Assembly: GCF_905475465.1 (NCBI RefSeq)
Contig: NC_062253.1
Coordinates: 6,882,001 to 6,946,000, forward strand
DNA length: 64,000 nt
Direction: 5' to 3'
Source: Pieris napi
Lineage: Eukaryota; Arthropoda; Insecta; Lepidoptera; Pieridae
Positions within the stretch are counted from its first letter, which is position 1. Every line of letters begins with the position of its first letter. Under the pieces are notes generated by a model. It was given only the letters and a program-made list of their open reading frames with translations. It was not told where the DNA came from and made no database searches. Positions 11,541 to 22,984 of this stretch are shown here, piece after piece. A program made the position numbers and the translations under genes.

Positions 11541-12909
11541 CATTTGCTCGTAGCAGTAATTGTATCCATTCGATTTATTAGAACCCCCTGAATACAAAAA
11601 AATATGGTAGACATTTTACTTATTGACTAACCATTACAGTTCGTTCGTCCGCGAATCTGAGGAAAAGTATTATGGCTAGTTCATGCGATTATTCGTAGTA
11701 TTTTTTTTATTGACCTGCGATCATAAATAAAAACAGACTATTTTTCTGCGGTCCATCGCAGGGTTTTTATTTTTTTCGCACTATAACACTTTTTCAACTA
11801 TGGCAAATTAATAAATTATATAACATTCATTAAATTGTACTGGTTGTGGATATAACAAGATTTTACCAGACCAAAAACAAACCCTTATTTGTGATATTGC
11901 CACGATGAGCGTACATACAATGCAAATGCAAAACGTGAAAGTAATCAATCCATTGTAAACAGATCGCGAGTTGGTAACAATATAAAACGTACATAGCCTT
12001 ATGAAGTTTCTCTACTATATGTCTTAAAATTCATATAATATCTTTTTAAAATGTTTTTTAATAAATTCAACTTAAGTCTTCTTATCGTTAATAGAAAAAA
12101 ATGTTCTTCTGTTGGGAAATTAGCTCTTGGATGGATCAAAAGCCTTCGAGAAGTACTCGAAATTGTTTTGGTGTTTCTGCCTTTTATATAATTGCATAGA
12201 ATTTCTGTAGCATATAGTGTTCGGCGTTCGCATCTTCAAATTCTATCTCGAAGGGATTGTACAAAATAAAAGGGGATATAAAACAGTCCTTTGAATTATT
12301 TAGAAGAATAAATAAAAGCTCGTTATTCATTAGGTTTCGCATGTTATTGACTTAACTTGTAAAAGAAAAGGAACGTGGGCGTACTGTCTAGTAAAATTGC
12401 CTTTATGTGGAAAGGTTAAAGGTCAGATGTATTCAGCTGCTTTCTATTTAACAAGTTCCAAATAAATATTTATAAAGAAAACTCTTTGGAACAATAAAGG
12501 ATTCCTTGTGAATGTAGATGTGAAATTAGATCACTTTTTTAAAGTACGATAGAGGCTTAACTTTTAAAAGAGTATTTGTATACGTCAACTAACGTAATGC
12601 AAATGCATTCCATGCTAAATGTATGTATGTACAAAGAACTTTTTTACATATTTTTCTGATTGCGAGTCAAGTCAAATCATTCATTTCAATAAACCTATTA
12701 AAAAGGCAATTTTGAAAGTCAAAACAACAAGTTAAAAATATTTAAAAAAAATGACTAGTTCCAAAAGGTAGTTTCATATTGAGAAGAATGGGCAAGAAAC
12801 TCCATACTTACTCTTTTAAAATATTTTTCCAATATATTGTATACATTGATTTGATAATTATAATGTGAAGACCATGTACCTAGAACAATATGGCCTGGTA
12901 GGTACTAAA
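11541..12909. other. Intergenic AT-rich DNA, no gene seen
   Basis: No coding frame or RNA is supported. A diverged interspersed-repeat remnant (CAAGTCAAATCATTCATTTC ... GAAGAATGGGCAAGAAACTCC) lies at about 12660-12830 and resembles LINE 3' tails elsewhere in the window. A 70-bp imperfect palindromic patch around CCTGCGATCA/CTGCGGTCCATCGCAGG lies at 11715-11765. Confidence 0.4.
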
Positions 12910-13228
12910 TCTAATATATAAAATTCTTGTGTCACTGTTTTCGTTGCCATACTCCTCCGAAACGGCTTGACCGATTTTGATGAAATTTTTTGTGCTTATC
13001 CGGTATCTATGATAATCGGCCAACATCTATTTTTCATACCCCTAAATGTTAGGGGTAGTCCACCCCTAAATTTTTATTTTTATTTTTTAGACATATTTTT
13101 TATTTCTTTTTATGATACAGCATTAAAAAATACATACAACCCCTAACTTTCTCCCCTCTACAATCAACCCATATTTTTTTATTATAAATGATATAAATGG
13201 CAAAACGACGTTTGCTGGGTCAACTAGT
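12910..13228 (+). mobile_element. Lep1-like non-autonomous Helitron
   Basis: It begins TCTAATATATAAAATTCTTG, has the GACCGATTTTGATGAAATTTTTTG block and a small hairpin (CCCCTAAATGTTAGGGGTAG), and ends GGTCAACTAGT. There are no inverted terminal repeats and no target duplication, as expected of Helitrons. No protein is encoded. The copies at 24773 and 43666 share the same order of blocks. Confidence 0.85.
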
Positions 13229-13745
13229 TATTATATATTATATACATGGTGCTCAGATATTGCAACTATAGATATTACATTATTATTTATAATAATATAT
13301 CCTTTTTAAACAGAAAGATAGAATCTGCTTCAGTACTCTATAAAGGTTGCGACATCGCGGTTATTAAAAACTATAACAAAATTGTTACAACGTCAGGATC
13401 GCTATTTCTATTGACGTTAATTAATATCTGCGATGGACTTTGCACTAGGTTAAACTTTATAAATGAACAACCTAAGCCAGGGTTTATATAATTTAAATAA
13501 GACCAACCATAGAGCAATAGACCGACAATAGAGCATTGTATTCTATAACGCAATCGTATCTTGAATGTAATGATCCTAAACTGTAAATCATTAATTATTG
13601 AATGGTAGTTGACACTTGGTCTATGATGTGTGAATGGAAAAAATAACAGCGATACAGACGTTACGAGAGTTACTAAATATCAGTCATAAAGGTTTTGTAT
13701 TAATAACATATTATTCCCACGGTTATATCTTGTTTTGCTTGAGCA
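13229..13745. other. AT-rich intergenic DNA, nothing recognised
   Basis: The short frames here (at most 81 codons) have no recognisable motif, no splice-site support and no signal peptide. I regard the stretch as non-coding. Confidence 0.35.
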
Positions 13746-14210
13746 GTGTTGGCCTAGTGGCTTCAGCGTGCGACTCTCATACCTGAAGTCGTAGGTTCGA
13801 TCCCGGCTGTGCACCAATGGACTTTCTCTGTGCGCAGTATGTGTTTAACATTTTCTCGACCCATTTTTTTCTCCCCTCGACGGCGTGTGTCGTGTGTCGT
13901 GTATTATTACGAATCTTTTGTATGGGAATATAGAAAAGTGTTGTTTTTAGACTGTTTCACTCATTTTTTTTTAATTTTTCTCTCCGTAAGAACCATCCTC
14001 GTACTTCAAGGAATATTATAAAAAAAGAATCAGACAAATCGATCAAGCCGTTTTAATGTTATGTCGTGACAACGGAAAACGGGTTTCATTTTTTTTTGCC
14101 GGCAACGCACCCACTAAAATGGGTGTCTATGGGCTGCGTGGACTACCCTTTTTGGTCGTCCCGCAAGCTCGTTTGCCCCCCTATTATAAAAAAAAAAAAA
14201 AAAAAAAAAC
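13746..14210 (+). repeat. Nested repeats: SINE head, LINE fragment, and Jockey-type LINE tail with A20
   Basis: At 13746-13880 a tRNA-derived SINE head is visible (GTTGGCCTAGTGGCTTC A box, AGGTTCGATCCCGG B box). At about 13978-14060 lies a LINE-tail block (CGTAAGAACCATCCTCGTAC). At 14097-14208 a Jockey-like 3' end reads CCGGCAACGCACCC ... CTCGTTTGCCCCCCTA and ends in about 20 A. The flanking CGGGTTTCATTT at 14080 and 14212 is duplicated, which marks the target-site duplication of the last insertion. Confidence 0.7.
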
Positions 14211-15910
14211 GGGTTTCATTTATATATACATATATAGATTACTTGTTAGAAGTTTTGACTTATAAGTTCGATTGTATTAAAATAAAAGTTTCTAGGCAAA
14301 AGTATTTGAATAGTGTATAAAAATATGTATGTTTTGGTTAGTTTATTATATACATTATATTACTCATTATTCAAAAATTATCCGAAAACATTTTCTTGAT
14401 AAAGGGAGACCTTTATTGCAATGAATAAGAAACGGAACTTCAATTATGAAGTTGTTGAGTTATTTATCAACGGCAGAGTATCAGGACAAAATAATAACAG
14501 GTGACATTGAAATATTTTAATTCCTTTTCATGAGATACATTATAACATTTACGTAGATACAATACGTATGAATAATTGTCTAGTATCCTCAAATTAATTG
14601 AAACAGACATATTTAAAAATATAGATTGATGGATAATGATCAATCTATGTACACAAATTGAGCCATTTACGCGAAAATTCGTTTCGATAGAGCCTTCATT
14701 TCCAACATTCACTCAAATCTTATATTAAATTTGAATGAGGCTAATAGAAAGCAAATTGCAAATGGTAAAGGAAGAATGGAAATTACATTAAACAAATGGT
14801 ATATTAATTGGAACTAGTAATATATTATGTGAGTCTAATTCACTATCTATACTTACTCCGGCTGACACTATTTCGCCTTGAATTGTGACGTTATAATAAT
14901 CAGATATGTACTTTAGAAAGATAAGTCATTAACGACAATAGAACATATAAAAGTGTAATACAAAAGTTACTAACATACAGGTTAGGAAAATGGTGAAATA
15001 TTTACAAATTGGTATATTGAAAATGCATGCGTTATACTTTTGTTTTCTATAAAAATGTCTTTAAGACTCTCTGTGTTAGACAAGAAGCTGTAAAGCTAAA
15101 ATATCACCTAATCCTCTCCCATACAAGAGAATCACTTCCATCTTATATACGATAAAGTTTTTTTTTATACAATATCATTTTGTTTTGCTTCGCAAAAAGA
15201 TCTCTGGTATTGTCTGCTTAGACCGTAATAGGTACGTAACAAAATAAGTTATAGCACCAGCTATGTGGTAGTATACATAGTTAACTGTAGCAATGGCTGT
15301 TACATTCTGATGACGATGATTTACATTCCATGTAATTTATGCTCTTAAGAAATTCGTTAAAATAGCAGAAAGTATCGCGTGGACGCCATTTTATATTGTT
15401 TAATCAGATAGCATAAATGAATTACTTATGCAATAAAAAGTTCAAAAAGTAGTAATAGTATACAAAAATTAGATTTTAATATAACCTTCTATCTAATTCT
15501 AAGACAATCAGTACCTAAATTATTTACAAATGCACAATTTTGTGCAATTATTAGCTGCCTTATGAAGGGTTCACATTTTTAAATAAACTATAGTTTTCAT
15601 ATTTCACATTTAACAACCTCCTCTTACTCACTTATGTACCTATAGTCTTTTGTACGATCATTTTCCCATACATCTACGAATCTAACCAAATCAAATTTTG
15701 GTGGAAATTAAAATTAACGTCAAGAAGAAATATAAATTTACAATAGAAGATTATTATTAACACAAAGTTTTCAGTAATATGTTACGGCTATATGTCCTAC
15801 TTTTTTTTGGATTTTCATTGAGTTTCAAGTGTCAGGTCACTGTCGTATATCTACAATGCTAAATTAATTCAGTCTCATATAAGTAAGTTGGCGTTTCAAT
15901 GCGAAATTAT
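14211..15910. other. Intergenic DNA downstream of the secreted-precursor gene
   Basis: No protein or RNA gene is supported. The region near 15620-15910 should contain the 3' UTR of the minus-strand gene ending at 15911. I see no recognisable mobile element beyond AT-rich debris. Confidence 0.35.
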
Positions 15911-17246
15911 TTAAGTTGCGATACGATGTTTTAGGCCCCTTAATTCGACAACGAGGTCCGAATCACTAGCTACAAAGCGCTTGCCAATTCTTCTTGTTTT
16001 CGTTGAGTCCTGTAAAGAAGGGAGAATATAAATTTCCGTTGCAATTCATTCATACATGACAGTTTGAAATAGGTTAGTTGAGAGGGAGATTCGAGCTTAT
16101 ATCGATGCTTCGTCCCCCACCCAGCCCTGATTGACCCGGCCTCTAGCGCGCTGTGTCACCCACCTCCCCCGGCCAGGCTAAGCTATTTTTAGACTTGGGG
16201 GTTTCACAATCTCTACCAATACCTGTATTATCACATAGCCATTCATCTTAATATAATTTAGTTATACTTACATTATTTATATCTTCAAGTCGAGGAAATG
16301 CGTTGTACAATGGAATGGATCGCTTATTTTGGTCGAATTTAGACTGAATATTGAAATGATGAGTTTTCTGTGCAGGGCGAGGCATCACGACTTCTTTTTG
16401 ACCCGCCTTTTGAGCCACAGGTGTAAATGTCGTCGTTTGGGGTGCCTCTGTGGTTACGCTCCTTTTGTTGCCATTCCAGTTTATAAAGCTCTCAGAGTCG
16501 TCACCTTCGTAATCATCGTCTTCATCATCATCAAACCTTGGGACTGTTTTAGGTACGTGGTACATGGGTTTTCCTGCCAGTGCTTTTAATTCTCTAACAT
16601 CTTCATCTTCAGTGCCTTTTTCTTCGTAATCGACGTTAGAAAACGCAGCACGGGCGTTTTCACGCCGCCTTTGGGCGTCTCGGGCCATTTGCGTAAGTAT
16701 AAGGTTGTCAAGGAAAGCTGCATTGACGTCATCAATTTCGTTATTCGAGCGCCAGCGGGAGTTAGAATCACTTTCGTACCACGTTTCTTGGCCTATTGGT
16801 AGGGCTGAAAAACGTTCATCGTCTATCTTCGGGAGATCTTTGGCAAAATGCCCGTATGGATCGTACATGTATGAATAAGGAACTTGACCGTACACTTCAG
16901 GGGGGTTGACGGCTGGAGCATCATAGTAGTATTGGACTTTAGGCGAATAATAATAGTCATCTTCATTATAATCTCTGGGTTCTGGTCCATATACAGGCCA
17001 TCCTTGCATGGGATATGTCTTAACTTCGGCTAATAAATAGCACAAGAAGACCGCCCACATTCTACAATACAAATAAATTGTTTGAAGCAATTTTATATTT
17101 TTTATACTAATTTTTATTAATGTAGAATTTATAAACTAGATTTTTTTAACCGTAATTTTTTTAATAAATGTTACTATTAAAACAATTAAATATGGGCTAT
17201 TAATAACTAAAAAATCTCACCTCAGACCAGCCAAAAGATTGCACAT
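15911..17246 (-). CDS. Secreted acidic Tyr-rich protein with dibasic sites, possible prohormone-like precursor
   Basis: Three exons join in phase: 17221-17246 (MCNLLAGL), 16272-17061 and 15911-16009 with the stop, giving 304 residues. Introns are GT-AG (GTGAGA, GTAAGT; acceptors ATTGTAG, TTTACAG). The N-terminus, MCNLLAGLRMWAVFLCYLLA, is a convincing signal peptide, so the product is probably secreted. The mature part is rich in Tyr, Asp, Glu and Pro (NEDDYYYSP, then a run of Asp/Glu near residue 190). Lys-Arg sites occur at NGNKRSV and DQNKRSI, with RIGKRF in the last exon. Gly-Lys-Arg is the classical amidation and cleavage signal, which suggests a neuropeptide or prohormone precursor; a structural secreted protein is the alternative. 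I do not recognise the family. An internal start at MWAV is possible, but the upstream exon, TATA box and phase favour the longer start. Confidence 0.75.
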
Positions 17247-17314
17247 TGTCACACAGTTCACTATTTGCATTCAAAGGTCGGAAAGAGACTACATGGCCGG
17301 GGTGGGTCGCAGAG

Positions 17315-17321
17315 CTTTATA
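17315..17321 (-). promoter_or_regulatory. TATA box of the secreted-precursor gene
   Basis: The minus strand reads TTATAAAGC, about 70 bp upstream of the start codon at 17246. With a start site about 30 bp downstream, near 17285-17290, the 5' UTR would be about 40-45 nt. The position supports exon 1 at 17221-17246. Confidence 0.6.
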
Positions 17322-18480
17322 AGCTAGTCGCCCACGCGCACCGCCTACACGTTCTCAATGAACCCCCCTACGTTTACACCCCAGGGGGGAACTCATACCA
17401 CCGTTGCGCCCTAACCCCGACCTCTTTGTTATCGATCGCACCCGCAGATTATTCATCTTACTAAAACTGGTTACTATTTTTGGTAAATACCTATTTGTAT
17501 TTAGAATAACTGTTGAATCTATTTATATTTTTTCTCCAATGTTATCTATGGTATTTAACAAGGCAATTTTAGCTGTAAGAAAGCCAAATTGAGCAATATT
17601 TGTTTGCTTTATATATACGTTATTCACGTTGAAATTTTATTACTTTTTCTATTGTCTTTCATAAAATATTAATCAGCATACGGTTTTATAATATTATAGC
17701 CTCAATTATTAAGGTCTGGTCTGAAAAATAAAGTGTAATATTTTCAGCCCTATGCCTTTTTTCCACAGCTCATAGCAGTTACTTATGTGGTAACCCACGC
17801 TTAACGTCATTAATTTTGTGATTTTCGTCCGTTTTTGAGAAGCTTATGTCCGTTCTTATGAATTTCTTTGTAGCAGTCTGAAGCCAATGTGCCGTTACTG
17901 TCTGGTAACTATTACATAGTGGGAAGCATAGCTTTAGTTGGTAACAGCTCGCGGATTCTCCGATGGGGTAGGTCGGAGGGAGATATCGGTTTTTCGTTGC
18001 AGTCTAAGTGCAACGTCAGGTTGCAAGTCACAAATATGGGGTCAATAACCGGGTGGCGCCTTTAAGTCGTTGCAAATAACTAATGATTTAGCCTACCTTA
18101 CCTAGATTCCAATCCATATGCCGGAGGTGAATCAGATTTAACCGCTAAAATTGCAGAAGTTCATGACTCTTTTTATGAAACTGTTGAATTTTAGTAATAG
18201 GGAATATAGCTGCTATAAAACACATCTGCTACATTCCTTCATGGTACTTATGTCCTTATTGAGAAGTAAACTATTTAAAGCTAGGAACTACGGAGTTTCG
18301 GTTATCATAGTATCGATTTTGTGTCAAATTAAAGTTATTTTGATACTATATGATTACTAACGTTACGATAATACTTTATTATCTATAGATATCATAACGA
18401 ACACGCTCAATATCTATTTTGAACGTCGATAAGACTTTTGTAATTAATGGTATGTATTATTATTTTCCTCAATGTTATTA
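17322..18480. other. Intergenic DNA
   Basis: Immediately upstream of the TATA box is a GC-rich promoter-proximal patch (17330-17450). A GC-moderate block at about 17930-18060 (GGTAGGTCGGAGGGAG, CCGGGTGGCGCC) may be an old repeat that I cannot name. No coding frame or RNA is supported. Confidence 0.35.
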
Positions 18481-18482
18481 AA

Positions 18483-18600
18483 ATAGAGCGAACCAATTCT
18501 TAAAAGGCGGGCAACGTACTGCCCTCTGTCAAGAGTGTACGCGGGCGGTAACACTTAACATCAGGTGAATCTCCTGACTTACAGCCCACTCTCTTATAAA
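18483..18600 (+). repeat. Jockey-type LINE 3' tail fragment
   Basis: AGAGCGAACCAATTCTTAAA, GGCAACGTACTGCC, CGGGCGGTAACACTTAACAT and CAGGTGAATCTCCTG are the conserved block order of the 3' end that is complete at 20431-20600 (opposite strand) and 51693-51810. Confidence 0.6.
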
Positions 18601-18839
18601 ATGACTGGATTTTAACCTTCAATTCTAACATGTTAAAGAAAAAACTTACGATATTAATAACACCCACACAAAGTGTAACGAGAATTGCGTAGGCGGTTAT
18701 TTCATAATAAAACATCAGAAATTCTCTGAAACAGAACAATTTTCAGAATTAATAAAGAATTAGTAAGTCCCTTTAAATTGCAGTCAAATGAAATTTTATT
18801 AATACGTAAAACTAAAGTATATGATCAGGGCTCTTTCCA

Positions 18840-18950
18840 TTCATGAATGTGAGTCTTTACGTCAGTGCAGCCCACTGTGGGGGCGCGGTCCCCCCCGAAC
18901 AAATCGGCGAGTTTGGGGGGGGGGGGGGGTACTGACGTCAACACTTTCAA
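18840..18950. repeat. Poly-G/poly-C rich repeat
   Basis: It holds a C7 run and a G14 run with a GACGTCA/TTTACGTCAGTG pair at the edges (GTCAGTGCAGCCCAC and TACTGACGTCAA). It may be a small inverted-repeat element. The long G run could form G-quadruplexes. The 90-residue frame across it is not credible. Confidence 0.35.
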
Positions 18951-19415
18951 GCAACAAGTGATACCAATAGATGTAGTATTCAAAACCAGGCTATTTATAA
19001 CCCACCAAAAGAAAGACTTTGTCTGTGACGGTAATGAAAAATGTATTTTTATACGTCTTATTGTGACTTATATATGTCCGTTTATCATACACTTTTACTT
19101 GCAGGAAAATATCCCCACGATATCGATTAAAGTATGAAAATTATATAGTACTAAAATGTATTAAAATTTGGAGTAAATTTAAATGAGTTTTTACGATTTT
19201 TATTTCTATAATATTGTTCGAGTAATAAAGAAAATAAGAGTTGTGTTGTCTTTGAATTTCTTGGGTTCAATCATCGATTACTGCAGTTGGATTAGTAAAG
19301 ACTATTCTTCTCGGCCTAACAAGCAGTTTTCCCAACAAACAAGAACAGAGCGTACCAATTCTTAAAAGACCGGCAACGCAAATATGTTTCTAAGCGCCAA
19401 TCTCGAAGACGGCTG

Positions 19416-19607
19416 CCCTGCGATTCTGTTACTCACTTTTCGAACTCACACAGCGGTTTTCGAAAGGTTTGAAAAGGTAGGAGCTTGTCGTTTATTGTTT
19501 ATCAGAATGCCAAATCATAAAATGACTGCTTCACGACTGATTTGAGAGCGACCGCCGATGCGAAAACCGCTGTGTGAGTTCGAAAAGTGAGTTACAGAAT
19601 CGCAGGG
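19416..19607. mobile_element. 192-bp MITE with about 45-bp terminal inverted repeats
   Basis: CCCTGCGATTCTGTTACTCA at 19416 and its near-complement ending at 19607 (…GTTACAGAATCGCAGGG) flank a short unique core. CTG is present on both sides (19413-19415 and 19608-19610), compatible with a 3-bp duplication. It interrupts a Jockey-tail fragment that begins near 19348 (AGAGCGTACCAATTCTTAAA). Confidence 0.75.
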
Positions 19608-19610
19608 CTG

Positions 19611-20184
19611 GACTCATTCGAGTATTATTTGATTTATTCCTAGATTTGATGATTTGTCGGTTTTTATGAAGAGAAAAATTGAAAAAAAAAAGTATATATA
19701 TTTAATACTTATGTTTTTGTCCTGGAAAAGCGAACAGTCTCTATATGCCAGCATAGCCTAATGTTCCATATGTCGCTATGTAGCTACTAAAAATGTAGAC
19801 TTAGAAGTTCGTGAGGGCAGCTATATAGTTTCAAATAGAAACTTATTATAATTAATCGCTGTAATGTAGAAACGTTTATTGTTTATGCATTTCTACTACT
19901 AGCATGTTTGCTGTGTAGCTGTTTGTTTTTAATATTGTCTTTGGTTTACGAGCAAATAAATAAGCTTTATTTCAATCGAATATGACGTTCCAACAGAGTA
20001 ATAATAATCGTATAAGTATTCAAAGGATGTAAATGGGCTGTCTTACTGCTAAGACATACATCTTTACTTGCGTGTTGTTCCCACAATGTAAGGGCAAGCT
20101 CCTATTTCACCGTGCCTTGCAGATTAAGATGAAACGTTTGGTTTTTTTATTTATTTATTAATTATTTTGTATTTAATTAAAATA
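19611..20184. other. AT-rich intergenic DNA, nothing recognised
   Basis: There are no supported frames, RNAs or terminal repeats. It separates the MITE at 19416 from the SINE at 20191. Confidence 0.3.
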
Positions 20185-20190
20185 AATGAA

Positions 20191-20428
20191 AATTAGTTGC
20201 GCAACAGCCTTTTTAGGTCTGGGCCTCAGATATCTGTATCTGTTCCATGATCCTTTGCCAATCGAATAGGCAAGTAGGTGATCAGCCTCCTGTGCCAGAC
20301 ACACGCTTTCGTCTTTTTGGGTCTAAGGTTAAAGACGGTTTCCTCACGATGTTTTCCTTCACCGTTCGAGCAAATGTTAAATGCGCACATAGGAAGAAAG
20401 TCTATTGGTGCACAGCCGGGGATAAACC
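20191..20428 (-). repeat. tRNA-derived lepidopteran SINE body, minus strand
   Basis: On the minus strand it shows the CCCGGCTGTGCACCAATAG head boundary, ACTTTCTTCC, CGAACGGTGAAGGAAAACAT, CGTGAGGAAACC, GACCCAAAAAG, GGCACAGGAGGCTGATCACC and GAGGCCCAGACCTAAAAAGG. This is the best-preserved SINE body here. The tRNA head is cut off where the Jockey LINE tail begins at 20431, so the LINE inserted into the SINE or the two recombined. Confidence 0.75.
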
Positions 20429-20615
20429 TTTTTTTTTTTTTTTTTTTATAAAACAGGGGGCAAACGGGCAGGAGGCTCACCTGATGTTAAGTGATACCGC
20501 CGCCCATGGACACTCTCAATGCCAGAGGGCTCGCGAGTGCGTTGCCGGCCTTTCAGGAATCGGTACGCTCTTTTCTTGAAGGACCCTAGTCGAGTCGAAT
20601 TGGTTCGGAAATACC

Positions 20616-21083
20616 TCAATGGGCAGCTGGTTCCACAAAGTGGTGGTGCGCGGCAAAAACTGCCTTGAAAAACGCTGTTGTTGAACGGCGGACGTCGAGG
20701 TGATACGGGTGGAATTTCGTACTCTGCCTCGACGTCCGATGACGAAACTCAGCTGCAGGTATTAATCCGAACAACTCCTCTGAACACTCTCCATGGTAAA
20801 TGCGGTAGAAGATGCAGAGAGACCCCACATCTCTACGCAACGCCAAAGGATCAAGCCGCTCGGAAAGGGATTGGTCATCGACGATTCGAACCGCTCTGCG
20901 TTGAATACGGTCAAGTGGAAGGAGCTGGTACTGGGGAGCCCCCGCCCAGAGGTGAGAGCAGTACTCCATGTGAGCCCGATTTTGCGCTTTATATAGTTGC
21001 ATGCGGTGGCCCGGAGTGAAGTACCGTCTCGCCTTGCTGAGCACACCAAGCTTTTTGGAGGCTAATTTAGCCTTTCCCTCCAA
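20616..21083 (-). pseudogene. C-terminal reverse-transcriptase remnant of the Jockey-like LINE
   Basis: This 155-codon open stretch has LSKARRYFTPGHRMQLYKAQ, MEYCSHLWAGAP and LDRIQRRAVRIVDD, the conserved post-palm thumb and connection region of Jockey-type reverse transcriptases. It ends RRSTTAFFKAVFAAHHHFV. No FADD catalytic box exists upstream because of the deletion junction near 21190. Confidence 0.85.
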
Positions 21084-21191
21084 GTGACCGCGATTCTGAA
21101 CGTCGTTCGATATGTCAACGCCAAGTATTCCAATGCTGGCTGTGGCTTTAAGAAGAGTGTTTTCGAAAAGAGGAGTAGCGACAAAGGGTGT

Positions 21192-22069
21192 TTAGTTAGG
21201 CCCGCTCGACTTATGAATGTCCAAGGAAGATAGTGCTCTGCGGACAGCACGTTGCCGGAATGTGATTTCCGGCATCGAAGAATCACACCGCGAAATGGTC
21301 GGTGGTGATCTTCCTCGGTCATCCAAAGTCGAGTTGGACGCGAAGAGACAGCCTAAAAGGTCGGCCTTCTCCTTCGCAGTGTGGGCCAGCGAGTCATCCT
21401 CCCTGTGCAGTGGTGGAATAGCGGGCTGACAAAAATTCACTTGGACAGCTTTGGCGAGAGACCAGAAGGCTCGAGTCCCTGAAGGGAGTTGGGCCAATCT
21501 CTCGCCAAATCTGGCAATGTGCTCTGACTTTGCCTTAGTGATTTCCCGTTTGAAGGACCTGGAGGCTGAGTTATATGCTTTTTTAAGTTCGCTGGTATTG
21601 GCATCACGAGATTTCGCCGCTTCCGCCCATGCCTTAAAGCATTCTCGCTTTCGACACGAGGCCGCCTTGCAAGAACGTTTAAACCAGGGCTGAGACTTGC
21701 CACCGATCGGCACCGCAGAAAATGGAATAAAGAGTTCCATGCCCTGCAGAACCACTTCGGCGACAGAGGCAGCGACGGAATCTGGAGCTTCCGACGAAAA
21801 GCACATAGGCCCCAAGGGTAGGACGCAAAGAAAGACCGCATCCCGTCCCAATCTGCTGACTCGTAGTGCCAAATACGGCGACAACCCAAAAAGCGGGGCC
21901 GTGAAGGGCGCGTAGAAGGCACAATACTCCGGACCACACAATGATCTGATGAACCCAATGGCGGGTCAACAGAGACTTGATAGTTCTCCGGATGTGAAGT
22001 CAGCAGAAGATCCAACAAAGAGGGTTTATGACCATCCACATCTGTTATTCGCGTAATCGCAGGGACCAT
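21192..22069 (-). pseudogene. Endonuclease/RT-linker remnant of the Jockey-like LINE
   Basis: Overlapping minus-strand frames hold LLDLLLTSHPENYQVSVDPP and GSSDHCVVRS (end of the apurinic endonuclease domain), FKRSCKAASCRKRECFKAW, ARFGERLAQLPSGTRAFWSL and finally ALSSLDIHKSSGPN (reverse-transcriptase entry motif). At least one frameshift, near 21950, is needed to connect them. Confidence 0.75.
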
Positions 22070-22984
22070 TTGTGTCAGGTCGTAGGCTAAAGCAAAGTCG
22101 TGAAAGGATCTTCCCGCGTGATCGGTGGTATCAGAGCCAAGCCAATCGTTAAAGCGGTAGGAACCCTTTCGAGCAGGGAATCTGTAGCCATTTGAATGTG
22201 CTCGATGAGTCGGTTAGTTTCGTCATTTCCGCTATGGGACCTATACAGGCACGCATAGAATCGCGGATGGTCATCGCAGTCTACGCGCAGCCAGAGGTTA
22301 GATAGGTCCCTTCCTTCAAGCGTCCTGAGGCGACGAGAACAGATATCCTCCCTGACGTACACGCAAACTCCCGCCCGCGGCACAAATGAATGTTCCAATT
22401 TGTACCCCGGGTAGGAGAGGTAAGAAGTATCAGCCGGGGAGGATATCTAAGTCTCAGTAAGGAAGAATAAGGCCGGCTTCGCAGTTTCTAAGTAAAAGTG
22501 AACCGCGTTTAGGTTAGTTTTCAGCCCCCTAACATTTGTAAAGTCCACCGTGAGCGTGGAAGGGGTTGCCTTAGGTAAATGCTTCCGTTTGCCCCGAGAT
22601 CGAAACCTATTAATGCATAAGTTTTTAGAGCAGTTTTTGCCCCCCAAAGAATACGAAGGGCAGCCTGTGCATCCACCATCGAATACCAATTGTTCCGATG
22701 ATGGACGCCCAGAAGGGGATTCTCCACAGCGTAAACGTGTGGTACCCCCCTGGGGTAATCTCTGTTTGAACTGCATCTTCATACTTTTGGGGGGGGGGGG
22801 GATTGATGGGCTCCGGGAGTCTCACTCACCGCACGAAACGCGAGTACAATAAGATGAACTTATTGCATCACTTCACGCCGGTTTTCTGTGAGACAGTGGT
22901 ACTGCCCCGGTCGAGCCTGCCCATTTGGCTGAAGCCCTAAAGCAGCAGCATGGCACTCCCACTAGGATGGGGGTTGACTGATTG

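Larger units (their letters stand above)
20431..22975 (-). mobile_element. Jockey-like non-LTR retrotransposon, internally deleted
   Basis: Minus-strand order: a 5' leader (22975 to about 22800, with TGCTGCTTTAGGGCTTCAGC), endonuclease pieces, the start of the reverse transcriptase, then directly the C-terminal domain and a 3' tail ending in A17 (20431-20447). Endonuclease landmarks are TVDFTNVRGLKTNL (about 22490-22550), AGVCVYVRED (about 22340-22370) and SSDHCVVRS (about 21950). The finger-domain start DIHKSSGPN ends near 21195. The next sequence, DIS-like then EGKAKLASKKLGVLSKARRYF (20980-21083), is the C-terminal half, so the catalytic palm is missing. ORF1 is also lost, and stops (for example near 22447) and frameshifts interrupt the rest. 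The copy is non-functional. Confidence 0.85.

Noticed and set aside
16329..16589. 86-residue plus-strand frame
   Set aside because: Antisense shadow of exon 2 of the secreted-precursor gene.
17058..17090. Upstream start MLQTIYLYCR for the secreted precursor
   Set aside because: The codons 5' of 17061 lie behind an acceptor-like TTGTATTGTAG; a TATA box and short exon at 17221-17246 give a better start.
20678..22852. Plus-strand frames across the Jockey-like element
   Set aside because: The conserved endonuclease and RT motifs are all on the minus strand.
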